64,000 bases of DNA from Methylocystis echinoides (GCF_027923385.1 NZ_BSEC01000003.1:139326-203325), one strand, 5' to 3'; positions 8,958 to 18,608 are shown, numbered from the stretch's first letter. Notes: generated by a model from the letters alone, not told the origin. Made by a program: numbers and translations.

Positions 8958-9567
8958 TCCTTCCTCCTATTCGCGCGCGTCCTGTCAGAGCAGGCGCGCC
9001 CTATGAAGTGTTATATTGCTGTCTTGAAACCGTGCGCGGCCACTCACTTTATTAAATGCAAAGACCGAGATCAACGGCGACGTTAGAAGCGTTCCTGGGG
9101 ACTTCGCTGAAGCGCCGCGACAGTCATAAAGCCTTAGGACGCGATCCGCGCTTGAGGTCCCGTTGCGTTGGAGAACAGACGCTGCGGCATCGCCCGCCGC
9201 CCCTGCCGTCGTTATGGGGAATAGACGTCTGGCAGCTCACTGGCGACCTTCTGGCGCTGTCCGAGATAGGCGGCTTCGCAAGCGATCAACGCGTATCCAG
9301 GCCACATCCCGAAAAGGGATGAGTCCGCAAAAAGGCGCTGTATCCGCAGCACGGCGAGGGGATTGTCGAGGACCTCGAGGCCAAGGCCCAAGAGGTGCAG
9401 GCTAAAGCCAAATACCGTCACGTATTAGATGACGCCGATGTTGCAAGGCCCGAAACTATCGCCAAGCTGATTGACCAGCTAATACCAAGTCTCGCTGACC
9501 ATGACTCGGCGAGGCTTCCCGAATCAGCGTCGGATTGATTCAAGGTGGCGAACGAAGGAGGTTCGCC
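8958..9567. other. Intergenic stretch with an orphan open frame
   Basis: No intact gene. A plus-strand frame open from about 9325 to the TGA at 9537-9539 reads KKALYPQHGEGIVEDLEAKA, then a helical charged segment and an acidic C-terminus, but has no start codon or ribosome-binding site. It looks like the 3' end of a lost gene, family unknown, cut at its left end. Confidence 0.35.
9547..9567 (+). promoter_or_regulatory. Hairpin enclosing the IS630 ribosome-binding site
   Basis: GGCGAAC at 9547-9553 pairs perfectly with GTTCGCC at 9561-9567, directly abutting the ATG at 9568, and the loop holds the GAAGGAG Shine-Dalgarno element. Such a fold would limit translation of the transposase, a common way for IS elements to keep expression low. 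Confidence 0.45.
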
Positions 9568-10596
9568 ATGCCCATTCCGCTCCGGGCTGACAACGACGCA
9601 CAGATGACACGAGCCGCGGCCAAGCAGTCCAAGGATGGCCCACAGGCGCGGCGGCTGCTGGCCCTGGCGGCCATCTATGACGGTGCGACGCGAACGGAAG
9701 CCGCTCAGATCGGCGGCGTGACTGTGCAAATCGTCCGCGACTGGGTGATCAAATCTAATGCTTTGGGGCCGGCTGGCCTAATAGACCGCAAGGCGCCAGG
9801 CCAGCGGCCCCGGCTGAATGATGTGCATCGGGCGGCGCTGACGGCGATCATCGAAAGGGGACCAACGCACGCGATCCACGGGGTCGTACGCTGGCGGATC
9901 GTTGATCTCTGCCAATGGCTGTTCGAGGAATTCAGGGTTACGGTCTCCAAGCAGACCCTGAGCCGAGAGCTGCGTGGCATGGGTTATCGCAAGCTCTCCG
10001 CTCGCCCACGCCACCATGCGCAGCGAGAGGGGGCGATTGAGGCGCGCATCGGCCAGAAGAACAAGATCACGCGGCGATGGGCGAAGCGTGGGACGCGCCC
10101 ATCGGCTCCCAACGATCAGCGAACTGCCTTGACCTATATCTTCGGCGCAATCTGCCCCAAGGAGGGCAAAGGTGCAGCCCTGGTCCTTCCGACATGCAAC
10201 ACCGAGGCAATGAACCTGCACCTGGTCGAAATCGCGACAGAGATTGCGCCGGGAAAGCACGCGGTCTTACTGCTCGATCAGGGCGGTTGGCATTTGTCGA
10301 GCCGGTTGGTCATTCCGCCCAATATCACGATCTTGCCGCTCCCGGCGAAATGCCCCGAACTGAACCCACAAGAGAACGTCTGGCAGCTTCTGCGCGACAA
10401 CTGGCTGTCAAACCGCGTGTTCAAATCCTACGAGGATATCCTCGATCACTGCTGCTACGCCAGGAACAAGCTCATCAACCAGCCATGGCGTATCATGTCA
10501 ATCGGGCACACCGAGCGCCTTTTCCGCCATGCCTATCGCACGGCTGAAATTTCCGGCGCTGCCGATCGAGCCGCCCCAGCTTCGGACCCAGTCTAA
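9568..10596 (+). pseudogene. IS630-family transposase with internal deletion and lost 3' end
   Basis: The frame begins MPIPLRADNDAQMTRAAAKQ and has the HTH/winged-helix region of IS630 transposases (to about residue 150). The catalytic core is incomplete. PRHHAQREGAIEARIGQKNK jumps from the linker straight to the segment that follows the first catalytic Asp, so about 25-30 residues including the first acidic residue of the DDE triad are missing in frame. Later motifs remain: LLLDQGGWH, and CPELNPQENVWQ with the last Glu. After RIMSIG (about 10500) the frame runs into the antisense of an AI-2E transporter gene, showing that the IS end is lost. A catalytically dead remnant, although the reading frame is open. 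Confidence 0.8.
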
Positions 10597-10909
10597 AAGG
10601 CTTTGGTAAAGCCGTTGGAGCTTGTCGGAGTTCCGTGAACGCCTGCGCGACTCGCGCCACCGAAAAGGAAATCGCGCCGGCGAACGCGGCGAGTACGACG
10701 AACAGGACAAGAACCGTTCCGATGTTGGCGAGGGTTGCTGGGAAAAATCGTTCGAGCCATGGCTTTACCGGCCATACCGCGGCGATCACGACAGCCGCGG
10801 CGGCGAGCGGCATCGTGACGGCATAGGTCTGACAAAGTGCGAAGCCGACGAGCAGGAACGCGATAATCGCCAGCAACCGCGTCTGAGCGGCCTGATGCTG
10901 ATCAACCAT
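10500..10909 (-). pseudogene. AI-2E/PerM-type transporter, truncated by IS630 and frameshifted
   Basis: GGAGAAG precedes the ATG at 10909. The N-terminal part has three hydrophobic helices (LLAIIAFLLVGFALCQTYAV, a second near 35-45, and a third near 65-85), matching the start of AI-2E family transporters. Near 10620 the frame shifts by one base: FTEL continues as DKLQRLYQSLLDWVRSWGG in the neighbouring frame. At about 10500 the homology ends at the IS630 remnant. Only about 130 of a usual 350 residues remain. It followed mscS by 33 bp on the same strand, so both were probably one operon. Confidence 0.65.
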
Positions 10910-10942
10910 TCCGTCTTCTCCGTCGTCGTCTGCAGCATATGA

Positions 10943-11500
10943 TCATGGCGACCCCTGTCGGGCCTGGGGCTCATTTCCTGAGGGCGCGGTCTTCGCGCGC
11001 TCACGCGGGGGTGACGACAGGCTCCCAACGGACGGCGGCCACCCCTCGCGTTGCAGCTTTCGGTCTCCGTCCGCTTCCTCCGTCTGATCGTGGAAAAGAA
11101 TCTGGTAAGTTGGAAAAGGCATGTCTATGCCGGCAGCGGTCAGCGCCGGCGCAATCGCACGGTAGACCTCGTCCGTGGACTCGACGACCTCTCGCATGAC
11201 AGTCGGCTTGATCCAGTATCTCACTTCGAGATTCAGGCTGAAGTCGCCGAGGCTCTGTAGGAGGACGACAGGCTTGGGCTCCTGAAGGATTCGCTCGATT
11301 CTGCTGATCTCTGCGAGGATGATCGCGCCGGCCTTGCCGACGTCGTCGCTCTCTCCGATCGGGACCATGAGATGAATGCGGCGTTCCTCATACGCGGTGT
11401 TGACGACAACACGATTCGTATAGAGCTCGCTGTTGGGAATGACGACGCGCCGGTTGTCGTACGTTCGCAAAAGAGTCGCGCGGATCTGAATGTCCTCGAC
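10943..11500 (-). pseudogene. mscS-type mechanosensitive channel, 3' part (separated by Tn3 insertion)
   Basis: This is the C-terminal portion of the small-conductance mechanosensitive channel split by the Tn3-family element. It starts at VEDIQIRATLLRTYDNRRVV, the beta-domain of MscS, followed by IPNSELYTN and the alpha/beta cytoplasmic domain (YWIKPTVMREVVESTDEVYR), and ends with a Pro-rich tail. Joining across the transposon with one TCGAC copy restores the reading EGTVEDIQIRATLL exactly, so the gene was intact before insertion. Confidence 0.85.
11496..11500. repeat. Target-site duplication, left copy (TCGAC)
   Basis: TCGAC immediately outside the left terminal repeat. The same five bases lie at 14668-14672 outside the right repeat. 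Five-base duplications are the norm for Tn3-family transposition, so this marks a clean single insertion. Confidence 0.85.
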
Positions 11501-11538
11501 GGGGTCGTCGCAGAATCTTCCCAAAATCCTACGCTAAG
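11501..11538 (+). repeat. Tn3 element left terminal inverted repeat (38 bp)
   Basis: Begins GGGGTCGTCGCAGAATCTTC and ends CTACGCTAAG. It matches the reverse complement of 14630-14667 at 37 of 38 positions by eye (G versus A at position 7). Confidence 0.93.
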
Positions 11539-11658
11539 GCGCGGACTGGCGTTCACTGGTATCTTAGCGATTGAATTGCGCAGATGCCAAGGCATTGAAA
11601 AATATCGGTAAGCCGGACTGCTGCGCGAACGACCTAGCGCGCACCGGGGAAGCCGGCA

Positions 11659-14634
11659 ATGAAAAAACATGAAATCCTCTCGCCGCAGGCCCGCGCTGCG
11701 CTGTTCTGTCCGCCCAATGATTCCGCGGCGATTGTCCGGTACTATACGCTTTCGCCCGACGATCTGGCGCTGATCCGCCGACGGCGGCGTGACGCCAATC
11801 GGCTCGGTTTTGCGGTGCATCTCGCCTACCAGCGGTTTCCGGGTCGAGTGCTCGGCATTGACGAAACTCCGCCGGGGGATGTTCTCTCATTCATTGCCCG
11901 TCAACTCGGCGTCGAGCCCGGGATTTTCAACGAATACGCCCATCGAGAGGAAACCCGCTGGGAGCATTTCGGCGAAATACAATCGCATTTGTGCGTTCGC
12001 CCGTTCGGCCGCGGCGATTATCGGTCTGTCGCTGAGATTGCGACGACCGAAGCGATCGGCACGGATCGCGGCGACATCATCGTTGCCGCGATGATCGAAA
12101 ATCTCCGAACTCGTGGCATTTTGTTGCCTGCGACGACAGTTTTGGAACGTATCGGCTTGGCTGCTCGCGCTCGCGCCAGAAAGCAGGCCCACAAGAATCT
12201 CGTCGAGGGATTAGAGCGGCGGACGATCGCGGAATTGGAGGCGTTGATCGCGGTCAGCGACGGCAGAGGTCGCACGTCGCTCGCCTGGTTGCGTGATTGG
12301 CCTGAAGCGCCGGCCCAGAAGAACCTGGTTGGAATCGTGGAGCGTCTCCAATTTGTTCGAAGACTGGGTGTCGGACCAGATCGGGAGCAACGGATTCATC
12401 GTGCGCGTTATAGGGCAATCGCCAAGGAAACGGCTATTCTCAGCGCCCAGCATCTTTGCCGGTTCGATACGCCCCGCCGACTTGCAACTCTGGTCGTCTT
12501 CGCCCGGGAGATGGAAGCGATCCTAACGGACGCGGCGCTCGTCATGTTCGACAAGATGCTCGGCGGCGTGTTCCGCCGCGCCGATCGCGCCTACAGAGAA
12601 AATGTCGTCCATCGAGCGACAGCTCTCGATGCTTCGGCCCGCGCGCTTCTCCACATGGCGAAAGCCATGTTGGCGGCGAAGGAGTCTGGAGAGGATCAAG
12701 TCGCGGCTGTCGAACGTGCGCTTGGTTGGGAGCGCTTGAAAGTGCTTGTCGCAGAAACCGAAATTGTCGTCACGAACACGCGCGAAGATAATCTGACCGA
12801 AGTCGTCGAAAGATATCCAACGGTGCGCCGGATGATTCCGATCCTCCTCAATGCATTTGTATTCCGCTCATGGAAGCCAAACGACGCGTTGCTGGACGCG
12901 CTCGATTTGTTACGAGGACTTTATGCAGCGCGGTCAAAACAACTCCCGCAACGCCCGCCGACGGCGTTTCTGAAATCGACATGGCGCAAGCTCGTTGGAA
13001 AGGGCTTGTCTTTTGATCGCCGGGCCTATGAGGTCGCGGTCATGATGACGCTACGGGACAGCTTACGGTCCGGAGATATCTGGGTCGAAGGCAGCCGCGC
13101 GTTCCGCGCCTTCGGTGATTTTCTTCTGCCGCCGGAGGCCTTTGTGATGCGGCGACAGGAAGGCGAATTGGGTCTTGCTGTCCCGGATCGCTTCGAGAAC
13201 TGGCGCGCCGAGCGAACGGCATTGCTGGAAGCGCGGCTCAATGAGATCGATACGCTTGCCTCGGCGGGCAAGCTTGTCGAAGCGGCGATCACCGCAGAGG
13301 GTTTATCGATCAGCCCCATTCGCAGAGCCGAGAATGAGGAAGTAGACGATGTTGCGCGTAGGCTCTATGGCATGTTGCCTCGGCTGCGCATCACCGAGCT
13401 TCTCGCCGAAGTCAATGGTTGGACGGGCTTCGCCGAGCGCTTCGGTCATCTTCGCACCGGTGCGCCACCGGACGAAAGCAATGGGCTGATGACGGCATTG
13501 CTCGCCGAGGCCACCAACCTCGGCCTCGCCAGAATGGCTCGTAGCTCCAAGATATTCAGCCATTCCAAATTACTCTGGATCGCGGAATGGCATGTTCGCG
13601 ACGAAACTTATCAGTCTGCGCTTGCATGCCTGACGGAAGCGATACACGCACAGCCGTTCACAAGGGTCTGGGGTGATGGCGGCACGTCATCGTCTGACGG
13701 ACAGTTTTTCAGGGCCGGCGGTCATGGCGAAGCCAGCGCCGATTATAACGCCAAATATGGCTCGGAGCCGGGGGTAAAGTTCTACACGCATATCTCCGAT
13801 CGCTATGCGCCGTTTCACACCAAGGTCATCGCGGCCAACGCCAGCGAAGCCGCGCATATTCTTGACGGTCTGCTTCATCACGAATGCTCGTTGGACATCC
13901 GTGAGCACTATACCGACACAGCCGGCGCCGTCGATCACGTGTTCGGTCTCTGTCATCTCACGGGATTTAGATTCGCGCCCCGCATTCGTGATCTTGCCGA
14001 TCGCCGCCTGTATGTCTCCGAGGCGCGCGCGACCTATCCGTCTCTCGATCCGATGGTGGGCGGCTTGATCGACTTCCGCTTGATCGGTGAAAACTGGGAC
14101 GAAACGCTGCGTCTCGCTGCGTCGATCAAAGCTGGCACCGTAGCTCCGTCGATCCTGATGCGCCGGCTCGCAGCTTACCCCAAACAGAATGCGCTGGCCA
14201 AGACGCTTCGGGAAATAGGACGGCTCGAACGCACCCTCTTCACCCTCGACTGGATCAGCGACCCTGCTCTGAGGCGGCGGACGAATGCTGGCCTCAACAA
14301 GGGAGAGGCGCGCAACGCCCTCGCCAGGGCGGTGTTCTTTCATCGCCTTGGCGAAATCCGCGACCGGACCCTCGAAAATCAACGCTACCGGGCCTCTGGC
14401 CTCAATCTCGTCGTCTCCGCCGTTATCCTTTGGAATACCGTCTATCTCAGCCACGCCGTTGCTGAACTGCGTTCCAGCGGAGAACGGGTCCGTGACGATC
14501 TGCTTGCCCATATCGCGCCGCTCGGCTGGGAGCATATCACCTTCAACGGCGACTATGTTTGGCCGACCGAGCCGTTACAAAACGCCTTCCGACCCCTACG
14601 AAACCCGCGCGCAGGGCTCCTCGACGCGGCTTAG
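11659..14634 (+). CDS. tnpA: Tn3-family transposase TnpA
   Basis: 991 residues, the usual size for a full Tn3 transposase (DUF4158 N-terminal region plus DDE domain). The N-terminus has LSPQARAALFCPPND. The catalytic core is present: WGDGGTSSSDGQFF with Asp673, the second-Asp region about residues 750-770, and Glu883 in NKGEARNALARAVFFHRLGE. GGGGAAG lies upstream of the ATG. The frame is uninterrupted and the stop falls within the right terminal repeat. The protein should be active on the element's own ends; activity is inferred from integrity only. Confidence 0.95.
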   Translation: MKKHEILSPQARAALFCPPNDSAAIVRYYTLSPDDLALIRRRRRDANRLGFAVHLAYQRFPGRVLGIDETPPGDVLSFIARQLGVEPGIFNEYAHREETRWEHFGEIQSHLCVRPFGRGDYRSVAEIATTEAIGTDRGDIIVAAMIENLRTRGILLPATTVLERIGLAARARARKQAHKNLVEGLERRTIAELEALIAVSDGRGRTSLAWLRDWPEAPAQKNLVGIVERLQFVRRLGVGPDREQRIHRARYRAIAKETAILSAQHLCRFDTPRRLATLVVFAREMEAILTDAALVMFDKMLGGVFRRADRAYRENVVHRATALDASARALLHMAKAMLAAKESGEDQVAAVERALGWERLKVLVAETEIVVTNTREDNLTEVVERYPTVRRMIPILLNAFVFRSWKPNDALLDALDLLRGLYAARSKQLPQRPPTAFLKSTWRKLVGKGLSFDRRAYEVAVMMTLRDSLRSGDIWVEGSRAFRAFGDFLLPPEAFVMRRQEGELGLAVPDRFENWRAERTALLEARLNEIDTLASAGKLVEAAITAEGLSISPIRRAENEEVDDVARRLYGMLPRLRITELLAEVNGWTGFAERFGHLRTGAPPDESNGLMTALLAEATNLGLARMARSSKIFSHSKLLWIAEWHVRDETYQSALACLTEAIHAQPFTRVWGDGGTSSSDGQFFRAGGHGEASADYNAKYGSEPGVKFYTHISDRYAPFHTKVIAANASEAAHILDGLLHHECSLDIREHYTDTAGAVDHVFGLCHLTGFRFAPRIRDLADRRLYVSEARATYPSLDPMVGGLIDFRLIGENWDETLRLAASIKAGTVAPSILMRRLAAYPKQNALAKTLREIGRLERTLFTLDWISDPALRRRTNAGLNKGEARNALARAVFFHRLGEIRDRTLENQRYRASGLNLVVSAVILWNTVYLSHAVAELRSSGERVRDDLLAHIAPLGWEHITFNGDYVWPTEPLQNAFRPLRNPRAGLLDAA

Positions 14635-14667
14635 CGTAGGATTTTGGGAAGATTCTGCGATGACCCC
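14630..14667 (-). repeat. Tn3 element right terminal inverted repeat (38 bp)
   Basis: On the minus strand it begins GGGGTCATCGCAGAATCTTC and ends CTACGCTAAG, pairing with the left repeat with one mismatch. It overlaps the last codons and stop of tnpA. Confidence 0.93.
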
Positions 14668-14672
14668 TCGAC
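14668..14672. repeat. Target-site duplication, right copy (TCGAC)
   Basis: Same five bases as 11496-11500, directly outside the right terminal repeat. Confidence 0.85.
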
Positions 14673-15095
14673 GGTTCCTTCATGCGGCCCGCTGACAATT
14701 TGATCTCCAATGTGAAATGGTCGCGTCGCCAACAGAAGAATGCCGGCGAGCAGGTTCTGAAATATATCTTTCGCGGCAAATCCCACTGCGACGCTGCCGA
14801 TGCCCAGAGCGCCGAACACGGAGGCAGCGTCGAGGGATGGCAGGACAACCGAAAGCGCGATCATTACGCCAAGAAGATTGACGGCGCCGCGGCTGAGTCG
14901 GCTGAATATCTTGACGATATGAGGAGGCTGGCCTGATTGGGCGGCGACCCGGGCAACGCCCCGCCCGACGCCAAGGGAAAGCACATAAAGGATCATAAAG
15001 ACGGTGAACCCGATAATTACATTTGGCAGGAGCGCGACGGCTCCTTGCGAAATGCTCTCCAGTCGTTCCCAGGGCGAATGCGTTTGGCGTTCCAT
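14668..15095 (-). pseudogene. mscS-type mechanosensitive channel, 5' part (cut by Tn3 insertion)
   Basis: The start at 15095 (MERQTHSPWERLESISQGAV) is chosen because GAGAGGTAA sits a few bases upstream; an earlier in-frame ATG lacks one. It contains a hydrophobic helix near residues 20-45 and the MscS TM3/pore helix region GALGIGSVAVGFAAKDIFQN followed by ILLLATRPFHIGDQI and GPHEGTVE, where the element enters. The remainder is at 10943-11500. Loss of this channel may weaken hypo-osmotic release, unless paralogues exist elsewhere. Confidence 0.85.
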
Positions 15096-15430
15096 CCGCT
15101 TACCTCTCGGCGGCAAATTTCTCAAGCGAACCTGATGGCGGATCGTTCTGTTTGGGGGCGATGAGCTTTTGGTGTTGAAACAGTGGCAGTCGCGCTAGGC
15201 TGCGGCTGATCGGCATAGCGTAATGTGGAGACGCGCCGTCTTGCCTCAGAACTTGCTTTCTGCGTGCGTCGACACGGGATGGCCCGTAGCACTGAGGAGA
15301 AGGACGTCGTTTGCTCTTAGCGGCTCGATCGGCCGTTTCAACAAGATGGTCGACGAATGTTGATCTTCTTGTTTTTGCGCAAGCCGTGACGACGCCGTCC
15401 AATCTGGACGCGTCGCCCGACTTCTCAGCT
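15096..15430. other. Intergenic stretch, nothing recognised
   Basis: About 330 bp upstream of the broken mscS. It presumably holds the mscS promoter. No convincing ORF, repeat or hairpin was seen. Confidence 0.5.
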
Positions 15431-15838
15431 TTAGCGTTTATTATCAGAGTCGCGCGAGTGCGCGTCACGTCGGTCGTAACCATCCCAGTCACGATCCCGC
15501 CCGGGTCGGTCGAAATCGCCGCTGCGCTTGCGTGCGCTGCCGCTGCCATAGTACTCGTCATGATCACGAGGACCGCGCGCGGCCTCGAACTCTTTTTCAG
15601 TCAGGCGAAATTTCTTATCGAAGGTCAAATCATATCTGCCGTTACGGCACATGGCGTTATCGACCTCGTATTTGCCGTCGTCAAGCTCCATTTTGCCGCC
15701 GCGGCAACCCATGTCCTTGAGCGCGGAGCGCAGGCTTGATTTTTCCGAGTTCGTCAGCTTACGGTCCGCCAAAGCTGGCACCGTAAGAAACCCTAAAACG
15801 CTCAGCAGAGCGATACATGAAACGTAAAGGCGACGCAT
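15431..15838 (-). CDS. Secreted Arg/Asp-rich hypothetical protein
   Basis: 135 residues. AAGGAG lies 7 bases before the ATG at 15838, which opens a signal peptide (MRRLYVSCIALLSVLGFLTV, cleavage after ALA). The mature part has two Cys (DMGCRGGK and NAMCRNG), a KYEVDNAMCRNGRYDLTFD segment typical of small PepSY-like or BLIP-like folds, and a highly charged RDRDWDGYDRRD tail. An upstream in-frame extension without a ribosome-binding site was rejected. Function unknown; a periplasmic, possibly metal- or envelope-related role is only a guess. Confidence 0.75.
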   Translation of the reverse strand: MRRLYVSCIALLSVLGFLTVPALADRKLTNSEKSSLRSALKDMGCRGGKMELDDGKYEVDNAMCRNGRYDLTFDKKFRLTEKEFEAARGPRDHDEYYGSGSARKRSGDFDRPGRDRDWDGYDRRDAHSRDSDNKR

Positions 15839-16712
15839 GCGGCGCTCCTTTTTGCTTGCGGTGGATCGGACGGCCGAGTTGTGCGGCCGATTTTGATGGC
15901 CTGGTCCTGAACCCATATTTGGCAGTGCAAGCAAACGAAAAGGTGCAAAATCGATATTGTCGGCGTGAAACGCGCTTAAACGCATCGGTAAGCCGTGCCG
16001 ATCTGAAGGCGGGCCGCTTTTCGGGAAAGCGAATACGTCGCTGATCGCAGACTGCCACGTCACTGCCCACTCTCAACGTGACCTCGGCGGTGATCAATAC
16101 CAATTCGCCGCTGCGCGCTTCCAAAGCGCCCCCTACGTCGCATCCTCTCTCTGGCGTTCTCGTCGAGAGTATAAGTAATCCCGGAAGCGCGCGTGAGGCC
16201 GCCTTCATAGAGGCTTCACTGGCGGCGGAGCGAGCGGCTCGGAGGCAACGAGGGCTTGAGTTCGGGAGGTGCCGAAGGCGGCGGCGGGATGAGTTCGGGC
16301 GGCGTCGTCAGTTGATTTTGGGCGCCTCCCGGCAGCACTGTCGGCACTATGCTGGGAGGCGTGGGGCTGGCGGCGCAGGAGGCGTTGGAGGAACTGCAAC
16401 GGGCGATGGAGTCCGCTGTTTCTTGCTGTTCCGTCCCATCCGTTTCGCCCTCCACTCAACGTCCCGGAATCCAGGGACGGCCGCGATGCGGGCCTTTAAA
16501 CGCGCTCGACGGAGAATTGTTTTTTCGCGCGTCTTTCATCAGGCGAAGGACGATTGATCTGTTCTGACCGATGAGGCACTGCATCGTCATTGCGGTGCGG
16601 GAAGTATGGTTCTATCTGCATTTCAATAACAACCGCGGCAGCATCTTCGCAAGCCCACGTCGGCTTTCCGCATCTTGCGGTTTTGCCTGTCTCCGGGCCT
16701 CGTGGAAGTGCG
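15839..16712. other. Intergenic region with one weak Pro-rich ORF
   Basis: About 870 bp. A minus-strand frame at 16216-16455 encodes 79 residues rich in Pro, Ser and Thr (repeated TPP, PPPPSAPPELKP). It has no signal peptide and no clear ribosome-binding site, so it is not called as a gene. The rest holds nothing recognised. Confidence 0.4.
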
Positions 16713-17714
16713 TCACCGCCCGTAGAGGTATGTGACGTAAGACGCCAGGAAATAGACCGCCGCCAGCGCAAGGCTCGCCCAACTGAATGCTCCGAAGAAC
16801 CGCCTCCCGGGCCGGTGGAGAAGGGCGACAATCACGATGCCCGACATGATCATTGCCATAAATGCTGTGGTCGCATGCGCCTTCGAGGCTGCCTCCAGCA
16901 ACGATCCCTGTACGTAGGCGATATCGTCGATCGCGAGTACAAGCATGTTGAAGAGATTGCTGCCGAGCAAATTTGCGATCGCCATGTCGAGTGCGCCAAT
17001 CCGCAGCGCAGACGCTGAAACGACCACCTCAGGAACCGAGGTCGCGAAGGCGATCAGAAGAGTGCCGACGAAGGTTTGTCCCAAACCCATAACATTTGCA
17101 AGGTCCTGACCGATGAAAGGGAGCCAGGCGCCAGCGCCGACCACGAACGCCGCAGCAGTCGTGTAACCGGCGATTGCCTTACCAAGGCTTGGGCCGGTTT
17201 TGCGCCCTTCGGCTTTGGGCCGTCCCGCCTCAAAATAGAAGATTGCCCGGAGAGCCAAGAGATATAGCAGGATAAGCAGCGGGCTAAACACGCTGACCTG
17301 GAGGAAGCTTGGCGCCAAGGACGCTGGGGCGAGCAGCAGCCCGGCGCCCCCGAAACCGATCAGAATGATTCCGAACGCCGCCATGAGAAGGTGGCTTTCG
17401 TCCATCTTGTCAAAGACCGAATGGCCACGATGCAACGCGTCGAGGACGACGATGACGGCGAGATTGAAAATGCAGCTTCCGAAGACGTCGCCGACGGCGA
17501 TATCGGGTGCGTTGGCGAGTCTGACCGCGCTGACTCCGGTGAAGAGTTCAGGTAGTGACGTTGCTGTTGCGAGGAGCAAGAGGCCGATCCAACTGCCCGA
17601 GAGACCAGTGCGTTGGGCGATTGCGTCGCCGTTGCGCGACAGCGCCGACCCGGCGACCGCTATCACGGCGACGGCGAGAGAAAACTTTCCCCAGATCAGG
17701 GCCCAATCCGGCAT
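16713..17714 (-). CDS. Na+/Ca2+ exchanger family protein (CaCA, YrbG-like)
   Basis: 333 residues with about ten hydrophobic helices arranged as two inverted halves. Each half carries the alpha-repeat signature: ATATSLPELFTGVSAVRLAN followed by GDVFGSCIFN in the first, and AFATSVPEVVVSASALRIG followed by NLLGSNLFN in the second. These bind the exchanged cations in calcium/cation antiporters of the inner membrane. The start at 17714 (MPDWAL) has GGGGAGA a few bases upstream; an upstream ATG at 17738 does not. It stands alone between remnants. The substrate (Ca2+ or another divalent ion) is inferred from the family. Confidence 0.9.
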   Translation of the reverse strand: MPDWALIWGKFSLAVAVIAVAGSALSRNGDAIAQRTGLSGSWIGLLLLATATSLPELFTGVSAVRLANAPDIAVGDVFGSCIFNLAVIVVLDALHRGHSVFDKMDESHLLMAAFGIILIGFGGAGLLLAPASLAPSFLQVSVFSPLLILLYLLALRAIFYFEAGRPKAEGRKTGPSLGKAIAGYTTAAAFVVGAGAWLPFIGQDLANVMGLGQTFVGTLLIAFATSVPEVVVSASALRIGALDMAIANLLGSNLFNMLVLAIDDIAYVQGSLLEAASKAHATTAFMAMIMSGIVIVALLHRPGRRFFGAFSWASLALAAVYFLASYVTYLYGR

Positions 17715-17934
17715 AACCGTCTCCCCTATCCACCACAAGCCGGAGCACCGTCTTCTTGGCAGGCCCTTAGGCAGGGTCCGGGAATCTATTACTTAGAGCA
17801 TGGTCGGCGCGCATGTCAGGCGTCATCGGCCCACCCTCTGCTCCATGACCTTGAATGTCGCGGAGCGCACGGCGATATTCATCTCAGGAATGGCGATCAC
17901 AAATATGAAGTCGCGCTGTGGACATCTGGCTCTT

Positions 17935-18318
17935 GGAGACGCCCGTCCCGCCCATCGCCCTGACGAGATCGTCAACGGCGCGCGTCGAGACGCCGTGCAC
18001 ATAGGCCTCCTGGATAACGGCGGCCAACGCCTTCTCCGCCGTGCGGCGCGGCTCCAGGAAGGACGGGAAATAGCTGCCCTTACGCAGCTTGGGGATTGAA
18101 AGATCGATCCGGCCGGCGCGCGTCTCCCAGGGGCGCTCGCGATAGCCATTGCGCTTGTTCTGCCGGTCGGACGAGGGCACGCCGCAAGGGGCGCCGGTCC
18201 TCGCTTCGACCTCCAGCTCCATCAGCCGCCGGCGGCGAAAGCTAGGATCTCGCGGATCAAATCCGCGTCGGCTCCCTTTTCGATGAGTTCGATGAGGGCC
18301 ATTCTCTCGTCGGCCATT
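17935..18318 (-). pseudogene. IS256-family transposase, N-terminal remnant with frameshift
   Basis: From the ATG at 18318 the minus strand reads [20 protein letters not shown] and reaches a TGA. One base over, it continues [36 protein letters not shown], then [20 protein letters not shown] and [10 protein letters not shown], which is the N-terminal quarter of IS256 (Mutator) transposases. The homology stops near 17935, and the DDE catalytic domain is missing. A dead fragment. Confidence 0.85.
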
Positions 18319-18449
18319 GTCGTCTCCTGCCAAGGATTTCCGATTCGCAAACCGAACCTTAGCTGAAGACCGGCAATGCGCCGCTGCGCCACCCGCTTCG
18401 CTACGACGCTATGGAGAGCGCACTCGCGGGCGGCGGCGACGGCGTCACC

Positions 18450-18608
18450 TCAGACACCACGTGCGGGGACACGATCCTCAGGCGATCTTGATCGTAGTCG
18501 TAAGAGTCTAACTAAGATCGCAGCCCCTACAAAACCAGCGGCAACAATCCAAGATGACGCTCCATAACGTCTTACTGGAGCATAAGCGAGAAACTCAACC
18601 AAGTTCAT
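18450..18608 (-). CDS. Possible 52-residue membrane peptide
   Basis: AAGGAGAGGGAGC directly precedes the ATG at 18608, a very good ribosome-binding site. The peptide (MNLVEFLAYAPVRRYGASSW) has one hydrophobic segment (IVAAGFVGAAILVRLLRL) and a basic tail. No family is recognised. It could be a leftover 5' end of a larger gene, since it sits in remnant DNA. Confidence 0.4.
   Translation of the reverse strand: MNLVEFLAYAPVRRYGASSWIVAAGFVGAAILVRLLRLRSRSPEDRVPARGV

Larger units (their letters stand above)
11501..14667 (+). mobile_element. Minimal Tn3-family transposon carrying only tnpA
   Basis: A 3167-bp element bounded by 38-bp inverted repeats that begin GGGGTC and differ by one base, flanked by a TCGAC duplication. 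It contains one gene, tnpA. There is no resolvase, res site of visible size or passenger gene; only about 120 bp separate the left repeat from tnpA, and the tnpA stop lies inside the right repeat. Cointegrates formed by such an element would need a resolvase in trans or homologous recombination. It interrupts an mscS gene. Confidence 0.92.

Noticed and set aside
13687..14535. A 282-codon minus-strand frame inside the Tn3 element as a possible passenger gene
   Set aside because: It is antisense to the tnpA catalytic domain and shows no motif.
15100..15567. A 155-codon minus-strand frame upstream of mscS
   Set aside because: No motif, no ribosome-binding site; overlaps the secreted protein gene in another frame.
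16216..16455. A Pro-rich 79-residue ORF
   Set aside because: No signal peptide, no ribosome-binding site, low complexity; cannot be distinguished from chance.
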